From: Gammaproteobacteria bacterium
GTDB taxonomy: Bacteria; Pseudomonadota; Gammaproteobacteria; S012-40
DNA: 64,000 nucleotides
Direction of reading: 5' to 3'
NCBI GenBank assembly: GCA_029881255.1
Contig: JAOUMY010000001.1
Location: 1,083,931 to 1,147,930, forward strand
In this document: in pieces, positions 1 through 8,820 of the stretch
Numbering within the stretch: the stretch's first letter is position 1
Layout: each line of letters begins with the position of its first letter
Position numbers and translations under genes: made by a program
The notes under the pieces: generated by a model
What the model was told of the DNA's origin: nothing
Database searches by the model: none
The model's input: only the letters and a program-made list of their open reading frames with translations

Positions 1-518
1 ACGGGATCCTGCGTAACCATCGGAACGCCATCCATCGTATAAGGCAGTACCAGGCCGTGCCAATGTATGGTGTGCATTTCTTCAGTGTGATTTGTAAAAT
101 TGACCTGTATCCATTCTCCTTCGGTTACATGAAATTCAGGACCAGGCACTTGTCCGTTAAATGCGAATACATGTGTTTTTATGCCGGGTAGAATCTCATG
201 TTCGACGATGCGCACTTCCACGTTGTAAACTTTGTAATCGACTTCTTCAGGCGGGGGAGATCCTGGTGGGATAATGGTTCTTCCCGGCTGCATCTGATGT
301 TTTTCAAACATCATGCTGCTGTACTCTGCCATTTGATGTCCGGCATGGTCGCCAGTGTGTTTATGTGCGTCGTGTGAGTTTTCTGCGTAGGTAGTGGAAG
401 CAGAGCTGGCTATAAGAGTGCCGCTGGTAAAGGTTGCCGCCTTTTTAAGAAAATCCCGTCTTTCTATTCGCGTTGGCGTTGTAGGATCGTGTGACTTTGA
501 AGGCGGTGTTTTCGACAT
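1..518 (-). CDS. Multicopper oxidase, N-terminal part (cut by window edge)
   Basis: The gene reads off the left edge, so only about 172 N-terminal residues are present. The start at 518 is chosen because GGAGA lies about 8 nt upstream and the protein then opens with a twin-arginine signal (RRDFLKKAA near residue 20) followed by a small hydrophobic stretch, which indicates folded export to the periplasm. A His/Met-rich linker follows, then the first cupredoxin domain with the copper-ligand motif HTIHWHGL and the following GVPMVTQ typical of multicopper oxidases. Such enzymes oxidise Cu(I), phenols or other substrates while reducing O2 to water. The substrate cannot be told from this fragment. 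The GC-rich hairpin at 623-656 separates it from the next gene. Confidence 0.85.
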   Translation of the reverse strand, partial: MSKTPPSKSHDPTTPTRIERRDFLKKAATFTSGTLIASSASTTYAENSHDAHKHTGDHAGHQMAEYSSMMFEKHQMQPGRTIIPPGSPPPEEVDYKVYNVEVRIVEHEILPGIKTHVFAFNGQVPGPEFHVTEGEWIQVNFTNHTEEMHTIHWHGLVLPYTMDGVPMVTQDP

Positions 519-621
519 TTCATTCTCCGCAGTTCGATTATATGCCGATAATGCTAAAACATTCTTCTGTAGTATTGTATAGACATTTGAACTGAGCCGT
601 TAATTCTGTGTGCAAACGACA

Positions 622-657
622 TAAAAAAACCTCCGCATGTTGCGGAGGTTTTGTTTT
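622..657 (-). terminator. Rho-independent terminator
   Basis: A perfect 10-bp stem (AACCTCCGCA / TGCGGAGGTT) with a 3-nt loop is flanked by A-rich and T-rich runs on both sides. It lies 22 bp beyond the stop codon of the minus-strand lipoprotein gene, so it should end that transcript; the tracts would let it work in both directions. Confidence 0.85.
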
Positions 658-678
658 ACTGCACGTAGCGCGTAAGAA

Positions 679-1566
679 TTACTTGCTTAGTGCTTTGTAC
701 TCTGCGAGGCGATTGGTGCAAGCTGCGCGTGTAGTAGCGTAAAAACCCTTGCCGCCAAGATTAATTGCCTTGTCATACAAGGTTAGCGCCTTGTCATAGT
801 TAGCCATTGCATCATGCATTACAGCAAGGTTGTACACAACATCAGGACGGTTGGGCTGTGAGGCCATCATAGATTCCAACTTATCAGCCGCCTGAGCATA
901 TGAACGCTTCTTGATGATCTCGACAACCGGGCCTAGGTCTTTGGACTCGTCATCAACCTTTACGGACTCATTGATAAAGCGAGGCGTGATGTCGGCCAGG
1001 AATTTGGATACCGCATTGTCAATCGCGGCTTGTTTGGCGGCATCTTTGTCACCTTTATTTTCAGGGATTTTGGCTTCGCCACTGTATTCTTTCTCAGAAA
1101 GGCGTGCACGACCGCTGGCGTCAAGTGTGGTTACCCCGATGCTGGCAGCTCCAACAAACACATTGCTGCGCTTGGTGATTGTTTGCCCTTTGCTGTTCTT
1201 GAATTGCTCAACAACCTGGTCTTTGTTTGCGTCGGCCTCATAGACATCTACGCGTACAAAAACCTCTCCATCCTTAGGGCCAGTTGGGCGGGCAGAGGCG
1301 CTATCGCCTTTAGGTACGATTTCAATGCCTTTGGACATCTTGTCTTCGAACTGCCACCAGTTAGACTGGCGAGCCTTTACGCTCAGGCTTTCCATCAACT
1401 GTTCGCGCAAGCTGCGCTTACCTGACATCTGCACCATTACCAAGCTCTTGGATGCCCCAAGGTTATAGGCCGCAGGAGAAGGACGTTGGATAACGGCGTT
1501 GGTTCCACAACCCTGTGCAATCAAGATAAAAGCTGCTAAAGCCACAAGGATTAAACTTCTTTTCAT
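679..1566 (-). CDS. Outer-membrane-type lipoprotein with C-terminal TPR
   Basis: A 295-residue lipoprotein. The open frame extends further upstream, but the start at 1566 is preferred because AGGTGA lies upstream and the product then begins with a clean type II signal peptide (MKRSLILVALAAF, lipobox IAQGC, lipid Cys about residue 21). The middle part is a mixed domain I do not recognise. The last 80 residues contain a TPR-like unit (KPNRPDVV-like, YNLAVMHDAMANYDKALTLY) suited to protein-protein contacts. Residue +2 after the Cys is Gly, not Asp, so sorting to the outer membrane is expected. It is a single-gene unit closed by a strong terminator. Function unknown. Confidence 0.8.
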   Translation of the reverse strand: MKRSLILVALAAFILIAQGCGTNAVIQRPSPAAYNLGASKSLVMVQMSGKRSLREQLMESLSVKARQSNWWQFEDKMSKGIEIVPKGDSASARPTGPKDGEVFVRVDVYEADANKDQVVEQFKNSKGQTITKRSNVFVGAASIGVTTLDASGRARLSEKEYSGEAKIPENKGDKDAAKQAAIDNAVSKFLADITPRFINESVKVDDESKDLGPVVEIIKKRSYAQAADKLESMMASQPNRPDVVYNLAVMHDAMANYDKALTLYDKAINLGGKGFYATTRAACTNRLAEYKALSK

Positions 1567-1850
1567 AGAGTAATTCACCTGTCTTTCCTCACTAATGAAT
1601 GTTTTTAAAATACGCGGGCACATGACATTTGGTACCCAAATTGACCGTTTGTAAGTTAGAACCGAGCCTATGATTTTTACGAGGCGCGGAACCGGCACTC
1701 CGGGAGATTATTCGACAGGAAGGCTGACAAACTTAAGGTGTATTTGCGTCTGATTTAGCGTTTGATTAACGGGAAGAACTAAGGCGTTAGGACTGGCGCC
1801 TTCTGAAGCGACTAAGGGTTTCTCTTAGATGTTCAGAAAGCGCTTTTGGA

Positions 1851-2909
1851 CTAAAACTTATATCCAGTCTGTAATGCAAAAGACATTTTCATTGATTCAC
1901 TAGGCGGGAAAGATTTGTCGGTGAATATTTTTGCATCGGTGCCTATCAATGCCAGGTCAGCGCGTACATAGGTTTCCTTACTGAAGTTGTAAGTCGGCGT
2001 CACCGTGATTGAATAGGCACTGGTGCCAATGCCGCCGCCGTTATATCCATATACGGTGTTCCCTGTGCCGCTGTTCGCGTACTCGAGTCTCACAGGCACC
2101 GATATATCATCGAAACGTGCATTAGCGTAGAGAGCAAGTCCGAAGACGCTTGAAGACGCGCCAACCTGCGGAGACTCAACAATAAACAAATCCAAATTTG
2201 CACCTACATCAATGCTCTTGTCTATTTTCATAGTGAAGATGACATCAAAGATATTGTTGCCACCGTCGCCGTAAAGAAAGGTACCGCCCACCTTCATGTC
2301 GTCTATTTTCGCGTCGGCTCCTAATGCAAAAGATTTGCTAGAACCCTGACTCGCATCGTTGTTGAATTCCACGAATACCTTGATGTCGTCGATGCTGTAG
2401 TTTGCGCGCAATCCTCGATAATAACCTGGCTGTGCATTCCAAATGACGCCACGCAAAATATTGCCATTTGCATAACTGACGCCTTGCTCAAGTCCAATCG
2501 TCGTAGGGATTACACCGATATCGATCGCTAAATCTTTCATAGGCGCGACAGAAAGCCAGCCGTGATTAAAGCCTCTTGGCGTGTCGCTAAACAAAGGTAT
2601 TTGCGTGGTGTCTGTGATAAAGCCAGGCATCATGCCGCCATCGTAAAGTGTGCTTGGCGTATATCCACCGAGTCCTATGGTAAAACCTACGCCGGTTTTT
2701 TTTATTTTCCCGGTTTTGAGTTCAAGCATGATGTCCGAAATCTGCAAATTGTCGTGAACCTTTGATCCCGTATTGTTTGATGTAAAAAAAGAACCGCTAA
2801 CACCACCTGACAGGTCCAAATCGACGCTCTCTGTCTTAATGCTGCCAGCATGTAAATTAGTCGTAATAAGCATCAATCCCGTTGCTAAATATCCTAAATG
2901 TTTTTTCAT
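1851..2909 (-). CDS. Outer-membrane beta-barrel (porin-like) protein
   Basis: A 352-residue protein with a Sec signal peptide (MKKHLGYLATGLML...LHAGS). The upstream extension of the frame is ignored because AGAGG precedes the ATG at 2909. The mature part alternates polar and aromatic residues in about 10-residue strands, has Gly/Asn-rich turns and ends in a C-terminal aromatic (TGYKF), the BAM recognition signature. The overall pattern resembles putative porin families (BBP2-like). It probably sits in the outer membrane as a channel; the substrate is unknown. It has no operon partner. Confidence 0.75.
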   Translation of the reverse strand: MKKHLGYLATGLMLITTNLHAGSIKTESVDLDLSGGVSGSFFTSNNTGSKVHDNLQISDIMLELKTGKIKKTGVGFTIGLGGYTPSTLYDGGMMPGFITDTTQIPLFSDTPRGFNHGWLSVAPMKDLAIDIGVIPTTIGLEQGVSYANGNILRGVIWNAQPGYYRGLRANYSIDDIKVFVEFNNDASQGSSKSFALGADAKIDDMKVGGTFLYGDGGNNIFDVIFTMKIDKSIDVGANLDLFIVESPQVGASSSVFGLALYANARFDDISVPVRLEYANSGTGNTVYGYNGGGIGTSAYSITVTPTYNFSKETYVRADLALIGTDAKIFTDKSFPPSESMKMSFALQTGYKF

Positions 2910-3350
2910 TTGGTAACCTCTGGTCGAAATGAAAACAAATTTTACAAACAAACTTCATACCAGATTAGTCAACACTTTGGAAATTACAAGTCCAATGAAA
3001 GTTCATATCACTGAAAATAGTTGAAAATACGTCCTCGGCAGACTCTTTATGGTTCAACCAAAAAGGCAGACTTCAAAGAGAATTTATGCTTGCCTGAATC
3101 AACAAACGAAATGTTTGGACCAGGCATTCTATTCGTCATTTGGCCTTGGATGTGCGGATACGAGAAGAAATTTACTGTATGGTGTCGTGCAACTTTTTTT
3201 GCTGGTTTCGCACCAGAATTTGTGCTCTACTTCTATCCCGACGAAAACTCAGGGGTTTTCTTACCGGCAAGCGATAAATTCGGTGACTGGTCATTAGCTT
3301 GTTTTCGTTCTTTTGGTTATTTTTATCAACATGTTAAAGAGGTTATTTAT
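2910..3350. promoter_or_regulatory. Intergenic region: divergent promoters and long cold-shock leader
   Basis: This 441-bp stretch separates the divergent barrel and cold-shock genes. Its open frames run into the csp frame by chance and have no coding character. Cold-shock genes commonly carry long 5' untranslated leaders that act as thermosensors, and this region is long enough to hold one. I could not define a convincing -35/-10 pair by eye. Confidence 0.4.
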
Positions 3351-3557
3351 ATGAATACAGGAACCGTTAAATGGTTTAACGAGTCCAAAGGATTTGGTTT
3401 TATCACGCCTAACGATGGTGGTGCGGACGTATTTGTTCACTACTCGTCCATCCAGGGGAATGGTTTCCGATCTTTGAACGAAGGTCAGAAAGTTTCCTTC
3501 CAAGTTGAGAAAGGTGCCAAAGGGCCACAGGCTACTCAAGTACAATTGCAGAACTAA
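3351..3557 (+). CDS. Cold-shock protein, CspA family
   Basis: A 68-residue single CSD domain with both nucleic-acid-binding motifs: RNP1-like KGFGFITP and RNP2-like DVFVHYSSI. The length is that of the family. The start is fixed by the N-terminus [10 protein letters not shown] and by AAAGAGG about 9 nt upstream; the frame stays open for 110 codons upstream, but that part has no homologous character. The protein binds single-stranded RNA/DNA and acts as an RNA chaperone. A second, shorter-looping csp gene lies in the integron region at 58.6 kb. Confidence 0.95.
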   Translation: MNTGTVKWFNESKGFGFITPNDGGADVFVHYSSIQGNGFRSLNEGQKVSFQVEKGAKGPQATQVQLQN

Positions 3558-3611
3558 TAACAAATTTTTTCACGCATCCTCAACGAAACTAAATTTCTGA
3601 GAATTGGATTA

Positions 3612-3648
3612 CCAGGGCCTGTGTATTCAGTACACGGGCCCTTTCCGC
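3612..3648 (+). terminator. Probable terminator after csp
   Basis: A 10-bp stem (GGGCCTGTGT with ACACGGGCCC, one G-T wobble) with a 7-nt loop lies about 55 bp after the csp stop. Only a short T-run (CTTTCC) follows, so termination strength is uncertain. Confidence 0.6.
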
Positions 3649-3649
3649 T

Positions 3650-4034
3650 ATGAAACATCGATAATTGACATAACGCCACTCTCATCATTTTCGCTAATAT
3701 TCTGTAATTTCACGCGTTTTAACCAGTATTTGGACCAGCTTTGCGCTTTGCCTTTTGTGATGGGCGTCGCGGTGAAACCCTGCATGATGGTGTAATCTAT
3801 CTTATTGTTTTTTTTGGTTTTTATCGCTATCCACTTGCGCTAAGCAGGGCCTGACAGCTTCATGGCTCATCCGCAGCTACCTTTAAGGCATTCATTTTTT
3901 TGACGTTTATGTCCATACGGGTCTCTATATTGCTTACATAGGCTTAAATAACGCGAACTTAGAGGCGTTTAATCTGAACAGTGAAATAAATTTATGTTGA
4001 AAACACACACGACAAAAGCAAGCCAGGGTTGATC
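3650..4034 (+). promoter_or_regulatory. Upstream region of the EPS operon
   Basis: About 385 bp precede the exopolysaccharide operon. They hold no supported gene. T-rich tracts occur near 3800-3830 and 3895-3912. A TTGACG near 3910 could be a -35 element, but no well-spaced -10 follows. A 12-codon open frame at 3994-4032 ends inside the operon's ribosome-binding region and could be a leader peptide; this is only a possibility. Confidence 0.3.
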
Positions 4035-5243
4035 TTGACTGCCAGGAACCTGCTAAAGGCAGTCTGTCTTACCGTGATTTCGTGGAGCGCATGTTTCTTC
4101 AATATCGGTGTAAATGCAGAAGAGGCAGACAAAGGACTTGCATACGGAAAACTCTTGGTAGAGCCCATATTCTCAGCGGAGCTGACCTACGATGACAATG
4201 TTTTTCGACAACAGACATCTCCGACATCTGCACTTTTGTCCACGCTGAATTCGCAATTGAAGTTGTCCGTTAATAATGAAATGAATCGTAGTAGTGTTGG
4301 GTATCAAGGTAGTTACGTCGATGTTCAGCAAAGCCCGGCCGACAACTATATGGACCATATGGTATTCGGTCGTTTGCAACATGCCTTATTGAGAAACTTG
4401 AGTTTTGTGTTCAGTGGCGCATATCAATTGGCCCATGAAAAAAGAGGGGAGACGTATATTGTGGATACGGTCTCCAATTTCGATGTGCCAGACGCCTTCG
4501 TGTTGAAACAAATCAAAGCCAATATGGTTTTGGGAAGCGAGCAGTCGCAAGGGCGTCTGCAGTTGGAAGGTGAGAAGCGTACGAAACTGTTTACTACGCG
4601 ACTAGATGTGACAGGACGTAGAAGTCACGAGTTGCAAGTGGCAAACCTGGTTTTAACCCGGCGGATCTCGCCAAAAACTGCGTTTCTATTGAAGGGTGGC
4701 TATTCTCAGTATGACTATACAAACGAAGATAGTTTGCTCGCCAGTCGTGATAGTGCGGACCTGACAGTCGGATTAGGTGCTCAATGGGAATTCACGCGTT
4801 TGACTAAAGGCGAATTTGTTTTCGGCTTGCACAATAAAAATTTCACAGATGCCAGCAAACCGCAGGTCACAGGTAAAGAGTGGTTGTTAGCAATGACATG
4901 GTCTCCCCTAGAGGACCTGGAATTCGAATTAACGTCTGGAGGAACACTGGAGGAATCTACTACGACAGGAAACTATACGGATTCGAAGCGAGTTTCCATT
5001 GGTGCGCAATATAGTTTTTTTGACAAGCTTCTTTTAAAGCCTCAGGCTTGGGTGAACTCCGCTGAGTACCCACCAGAATTAGGGCGAGATATAGCGCTTG
5101 GAGGTGAGTTTGCGGCCGTGGTAAACACAGCTAAGTGGGTACAAATCGGCGCAGCTCTGCGCTACTTGCGACAATATTCGTTTCGAGATGGTTTTAGCTA
5201 TCGTGAAAAAATGTTAATCGGACGTATCTTAATACGACCATGA
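4035..5243 (+). CDS. Outer-membrane beta-barrel of the EPS operon
   Basis: A 402-residue protein with a signal peptide ending near NIGVNAEE, then a barrel-like sequence whose strands alternate hydrophobic residues from about residue 45 to the end. Many exopolysaccharide clusters carry such a barrel (putative porin-2 / EpsL-like) upstream of the Wza-type gene, which is the arrangement here. The start is a TTG: AGGG at 4025-4028 lies 6 nt before the TTG at 4035, a better fit than the TTG at 4029. The 3' end overlaps the next ATG (ATGA), so translation is coupled. It probably helps polymer pass the outer membrane; this role is inferred from position. Confidence 0.75.
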   Translation: MTARNLLKAVCLTVISWSACFFNIGVNAEEADKGLAYGKLLVEPIFSAELTYDDNVFRQQTSPTSALLSTLNSQLKLSVNNEMNRSSVGYQGSYVDVQQSPADNYMDHMVFGRLQHALLRNLSFVFSGAYQLAHEKRGETYIVDTVSNFDVPDAFVLKQIKANMVLGSEQSQGRLQLEGEKRTKLFTTRLDVTGRRSHELQVANLVLTRRISPKTAFLLKGGYSQYDYTNEDSLLASRDSADLTVGLGAQWEFTRLTKGEFVFGLHNKNFTDASKPQVTGKEWLLAMTWSPLEDLEFELTSGGTLEESTTTGNYTDSKRVSIGAQYSFFDKLLLKPQAWVNSAEYPPELGRDIALGGEFAAVVNTAKWVQIGAALRYLRQYSFRDGFSYREKMLIGRILIRP

Positions 5244-6031
5244 AAGCGACTACGCAGATAAATAACGTTCACATCAAACCGATACGGCTGCAAGGTGCGT
5301 TGTGGTTGTTGCTACTGATTGCCTGCACCAGCTCATTTGCGCTTGATCAATCCGCATACCAGCTTTCCACAGGTGATGTGATCGATATTCAGGTGTTTGG
5401 TGAAAAAGAATTGAGCGTGAAAAAAGCCATAGATGATACCGGCAAAGTGTCCTATCCCTTATTAGGAGATTTGAAGGCAGCTGGGCGTACGCTGCGTGAA
5501 ATGGAACACGTTATCGTTGAGGGGCTCCAGGGGCGATATCTAATTTCGCCGAGAGTGAATGTTACGATCGAAAATTACCGACAATTTTTTGTGAATGGCG
5601 AAGTCAACCGGCCTGGAGGTTATGCATTTCTTCCAGGTCTATCCCTGCGCAAAGCAATTGCCGTTGCAGGTGGGCTAACCTCCCGTGCTTCATCTGAGCG
5701 TATCTTTGTTATTCGCGATTCCGATGAGAGTAAAACGCCGAGCAAAACTGACATGGAAGCGGAAGTTAGCCCCGGAGACATCATTACGGTCTATGAATAT
5801 CGACAGGTGTTTATCTCTGGCGAGGTTCAGCGTCCCGGTAACTACGACTATCAACCGGAATTAACGATGCGAAAGCTGGTTGCGTTGGCTGGTGGATTTA
5901 CAGCGAGGGCATCGAGTGGAAAAATTTGGCTGATTCGTGAAAAAGGCGGTACTAAGACGGAGCAGGACGCTGCGCTGGACGATATGGTGAAACCCGGCGA
6001 TATTGTCACGGTAGGGGAGCGTTTCTTCTGA
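5240..6031 (+). CDS. Polysaccharide export protein, Wza-type, two SLBB domains
   Basis: A 263-residue periplasmic/outer-membrane export protein. After a signal peptide (to about residue 34) comes the Poly_export domain (YQLSTGDVIDIQVFGEKELS). Two SLBB repeats follow, each with a VNG/ISGEV.RPG.Y signature (near residues 113 and 191). In this family the protein forms the periplasmic channel that links the inner-membrane kinase to the outer membrane. Unlike E. coli Wza, no lipobox Cys is clear (ACTSSFALD could place a Cys, but the context is weak). The start and stop overlap both neighbours by 4 bp and 1 bp, showing tight coupling. Confidence 0.93.
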   Translation: MKATTQINNVHIKPIRLQGALWLLLLIACTSSFALDQSAYQLSTGDVIDIQVFGEKELSVKKAIDDTGKVSYPLLGDLKAAGRTLREMEHVIVEGLQGRYLISPRVNVTIENYRQFFVNGEVNRPGGYAFLPGLSLRKAIAVAGGLTSRASSERIFVIRDSDESKTPSKTDMEAEVSPGDIITVYEYRQVFISGEVQRPGNYDYQPELTMRKLVALAGGFTARASSGKIWLIREKGGTKTEQDAALDDMVKPGDIVTVGERFF

Positions 6032-8178
6032 TGCTAAACGAAAGCAAGCTGAAACGACGGCTGAAAGGTTTATATGAATATGGCGATAGCCATGTTGCGA
6101 GTAACGTCGACCAGATCATAGCGGCTATTGCCCAATATAAATGGTCTATACTGGCATTAGCCTCAATTGTCGCATTTATTTCGTTGCTCATTTCCCTTTC
6201 GATGCCGTCTATCTATCAGGCTAGCGCGGTGATATTGATTGAGCCGCCAAAATCAAACATCAAAACGCTTGATGATATTTATGGGATAGATCATCGAAAT
6301 GGAGATTTCTTCCTAACGCAAGTGGAGCTTTTGCGTTCCAGGGATCTGGTTGCGCGTGTGATACATGATATGGAGTTGCAAAAGGAACCGGAATTTTATA
6401 TCGCACCAAACGCCGAAGATGCTGAGTCGAAGTCGGCGATTTCAAGTGACCAGATCATGCGAGTTCTCGCGAACAAATTTCTCGATCGCTTAAGTCTACG
6501 ACCGGTCCAACGTACCCATTTAGTTGAAATACGTTTTGAGTCGACTAGCCCGGAGCTAAGCGCAAAAGTTGCAAACCATTTGGTTAAGGCCTACCTGACT
6601 AGTAGTCTGGAAAATCAACTGCGCATGGCGTCAGACTCGTCCGGCTGGTTAGCAGACAAGCTGGGGCCACTGAAAACTGAACTGGCGAGTGCAGAAGGTC
6701 GTCTGCAAGACTACCTGGAAAAAGAAAATCTTGCGGATATACAAGGTGTGCGGACACTTATTGCGTCGGAACTTGAACGCATAACTCACCACCTTGTCGA
6801 AGGACGCGCCAAGCGAGTCGAAGTGGAAAACCTGCTTTCGCAACTTAAGTCTGTGAAAGATTGGCCAAGTACTCCTGCCATTATTAATCACGAACTTGTT
6901 CGTGGTGCTTACGTACAGAAGCAAAAAGCGATGAGTAAAGTCGCCGAATTGTCCGAGCGTTACGGGCCGGAATATCCGAGCATGGTCAGCGCCAGATCGG
7001 AATTGGAGATTGCGGAAAAAAATCTGATGGCTCAAATGAAGCTGGTTGTAGAGAGTTTCAATAGACAGTATGAAGTTGAGTTGAAAAACGAGCAATCTTT
7101 AAATGGCAGCCTGGAAAACGCCAAAAAAGAATTGCTTGGAATTAATCGCAAAGAGTTTCAGCTCAAGGAGCTACAACGGGAGGTGGATACCCGTCGTCGT
7201 CTATACGATGCATTTATCAATCAAATTCAGGAAACGAATGCGATAAAGGACTTTGAACCAGTGAATGCGCGGATGATAGAGCACGCCTCGGTGCCTATCT
7301 CTCCTTATAAGCCGGCCAGGACAAAGATAGTTTCGTTCTCATTCATTATCGCCTTGCTCTCGGCCATCGCCCTGGCAATTGCACTTGAATACCTGAAAAG
7401 TACATTCAAGGTGGCAGAGGACGTTACGCGGTTTCTCGAAATGCCTTTTCTGGGTTACGTGCCGTACATCAAGAATGATGGTAGCGATCGCCTGACGGTT
7501 GAAAAGGTATTCTCCGGTGAAGGTGTATCTGAGGCGCAGGAATTCATTAACACGATACGTACGGCCTTGTTGTTAAATGATCCGGATAGCAGGAACCGAA
7601 TAACGATAGTGACATCCAGTGTGCCGGAGGAAGGCAAGTCGATTGTATCCGGATGTATTGCTGCCGGACTCGCGCAATTAAATCGGGTGTTGTTGATAGA
7701 TGCTGACATGCGGCGTCCCTGTGTGCACAAGCTATTTAATGGCTTACATCGAAAAACGGGAATTGCCGAGGTCTTGGTTGGTGAGTCAACAATAGAAGAG
7801 GCCTTGCAACATGTTGATGAATACCATCTGGATGTGCTGCCGGTGGGAATGATTCCACCGCGACCGTTAGATCTGCTTTCCTCTGAACGTTTTCAATCTC
7901 TGCTTTCTGAGCTGATTACCCGTTACGACCACATTATTATTGATACGCCACCCGTGCACGCGGTCAGCGATGCCTTGGTTTTGTCCAGACGAGTTCACGA
8001 TGTTGTCTTTGTGACGCGGTATGACTCCACATCGCATTTCACCGCTCGCAAGGCACTGGCGCAATTGACAGAAGCTAGAGCAAAAATTGCCGGGGTCGTG
8101 CTGAACCAGTTTGTTCCACCAACGGCCTCCGGTTCATATGAACTCTATCAGTACATGTATAAGTATGGAACAGAATAG
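6031..8178 (+). CDS. Polysaccharide co-polymerase / BY-kinase (Wzc-type)
   Basis: A 715-residue inner-membrane tyrosine autokinase. The N-terminal Wzz domain is bounded by two transmembrane segments (about residues 38-60 and 428-450), with a long coiled-coil periplasmic part between them. The C-terminal kinase has Walker A (SSVPEEGKS, about 528), Walker A' (LLIDADMRRP, about 554) and Walker B (HIIIDTPP, about 633). It ends in a Tyr cluster (YELYQYMYKY) that is the usual autophosphorylation site. It controls chain length and export of the polymer with the preceding Wza-type protein. Its ATG overlaps the upstream TGA by one base, and its end overlaps the next start. Confidence 0.95.
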   Translation: MLNESKLKRRLKGLYEYGDSHVASNVDQIIAAIAQYKWSILALASIVAFISLLISLSMPSIYQASAVILIEPPKSNIKTLDDIYGIDHRNGDFFLTQVELLRSRDLVARVIHDMELQKEPEFYIAPNAEDAESKSAISSDQIMRVLANKFLDRLSLRPVQRTHLVEIRFESTSPELSAKVANHLVKAYLTSSLENQLRMASDSSGWLADKLGPLKTELASAEGRLQDYLEKENLADIQGVRTLIASELERITHHLVEGRAKRVEVENLLSQLKSVKDWPSTPAIINHELVRGAYVQKQKAMSKVAELSERYGPEYPSMVSARSELEIAEKNLMAQMKLVVESFNRQYEVELKNEQSLNGSLENAKKELLGINRKEFQLKELQREVDTRRRLYDAFINQIQETNAIKDFEPVNARMIEHASVPISPYKPARTKIVSFSFIIALLSAIALAIALEYLKSTFKVAEDVTRFLEMPFLGYVPYIKNDGSDRLTVEKVFSGEGVSEAQEFINTIRTALLLNDPDSRNRITIVTSSVPEEGKSIVSGCIAAGLAQLNRVLLIDADMRRPCVHKLFNGLHRKTGIAEVLVGESTIEEALQHVDEYHLDVLPVGMIPPRPLDLLSSERFQSLLSELITRYDHIIIDTPPVHAVSDALVLSRRVHDVVFVTRYDSTSHFTARKALAQLTEARAKIAGVVLNQFVPPTASGSYELYQYMYKYGTE

Positions 8179-8800
8179 CCAAGGAAAGGAAAATAGAAGA
8201 TTCGCCATATTGCCGCTAGCTTTTATGGTATTGGCGAGCGGCTATTGCCTGTTGCAGGTGGTGACAGAATGGTATCTGCAACCGGTTGAGCAGGTAATTT
8301 CTACGAATGTTGGGTGGACGGAACACGAACGCGTCGCCACTCTGCGTGAACTTGGTTTCGTTAGCAGGCTTAGTCCTGGCAATGTACGAATTTATGAATA
8401 TAGAGTTCTACTGCGTGACGAAAGACTGCTTTTTGGTAAAAGCGATGAGTCACGCGGCTATACCGCACTGCTAGCGCAAAGGCCAACCTGGATTCCTCTG
8501 TGGATAAATGCACTAAACCAATTCGCGTCACGTGGAGAGTTTAATCAGCAATTCAATAGGGCATTGTTATACGCCCTCGATCTCACAAAAAACAATCACC
8601 AATACGCCTCGCGATTAGTTGAATTGAGCTTGAGACATTGGACACATCTGGATTGGCATACACGTGACGAATTAGCGAACAAGCTGTCGGAATACAATCT
8701 AACGCCTCTTTTACTGAAACTGGCTAAGGAAAAAGCAATGTTGAACTTTGTATGCGCAACGGTCGGGCAGACTGACGTAATGAGTCTGTGCGAGCCTTAA
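8165..8800 (+). CDS. Small membrane-anchored EPS protein (VpsP-like position)
   Basis: A 211-residue protein with one N-terminal transmembrane helix (about residues 13-33) and a helical soluble remainder rich in Leu, Arg and Trp. The start at 8165 lies within the end of the kinase gene (14-bp overlap); the longer frame from 8111 would overlap more and is less likely. A protein of this size directly after a Wzc-type kinase matches the vpsO-vpsP order of Vibrio. The sequence alone does not prove homology, so the assignment is by position only. It probably assists polymer assembly or export at the inner membrane. Confidence 0.6.
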   Translation: MEQNSQGKENRRFAILPLAFMVLASGYCLLQVVTEWYLQPVEQVISTNVGWTEHERVATLRELGFVSRLSPGNVRIYEYRVLLRDERLLFGKSDESRGYTALLAQRPTWIPLWINALNQFASRGEFNQQFNRALLYALDLTKNNHQYASRLVELSLRHWTHLDWHTRDELANKLSEYNLTPLLLKLAKEKAMLNFVCATVGQTDVMSLCEP

Positions 8801-8820
8801 TCCGCTGAGGGGTGCTTTTA

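Noticed and set aside
3021..3350. Long N-terminal extension of the csp frame
   Set aside because: Composition is not protein-like and CspA proteins start at the [10 protein letters not shown] equivalent; the frame is open by chance.
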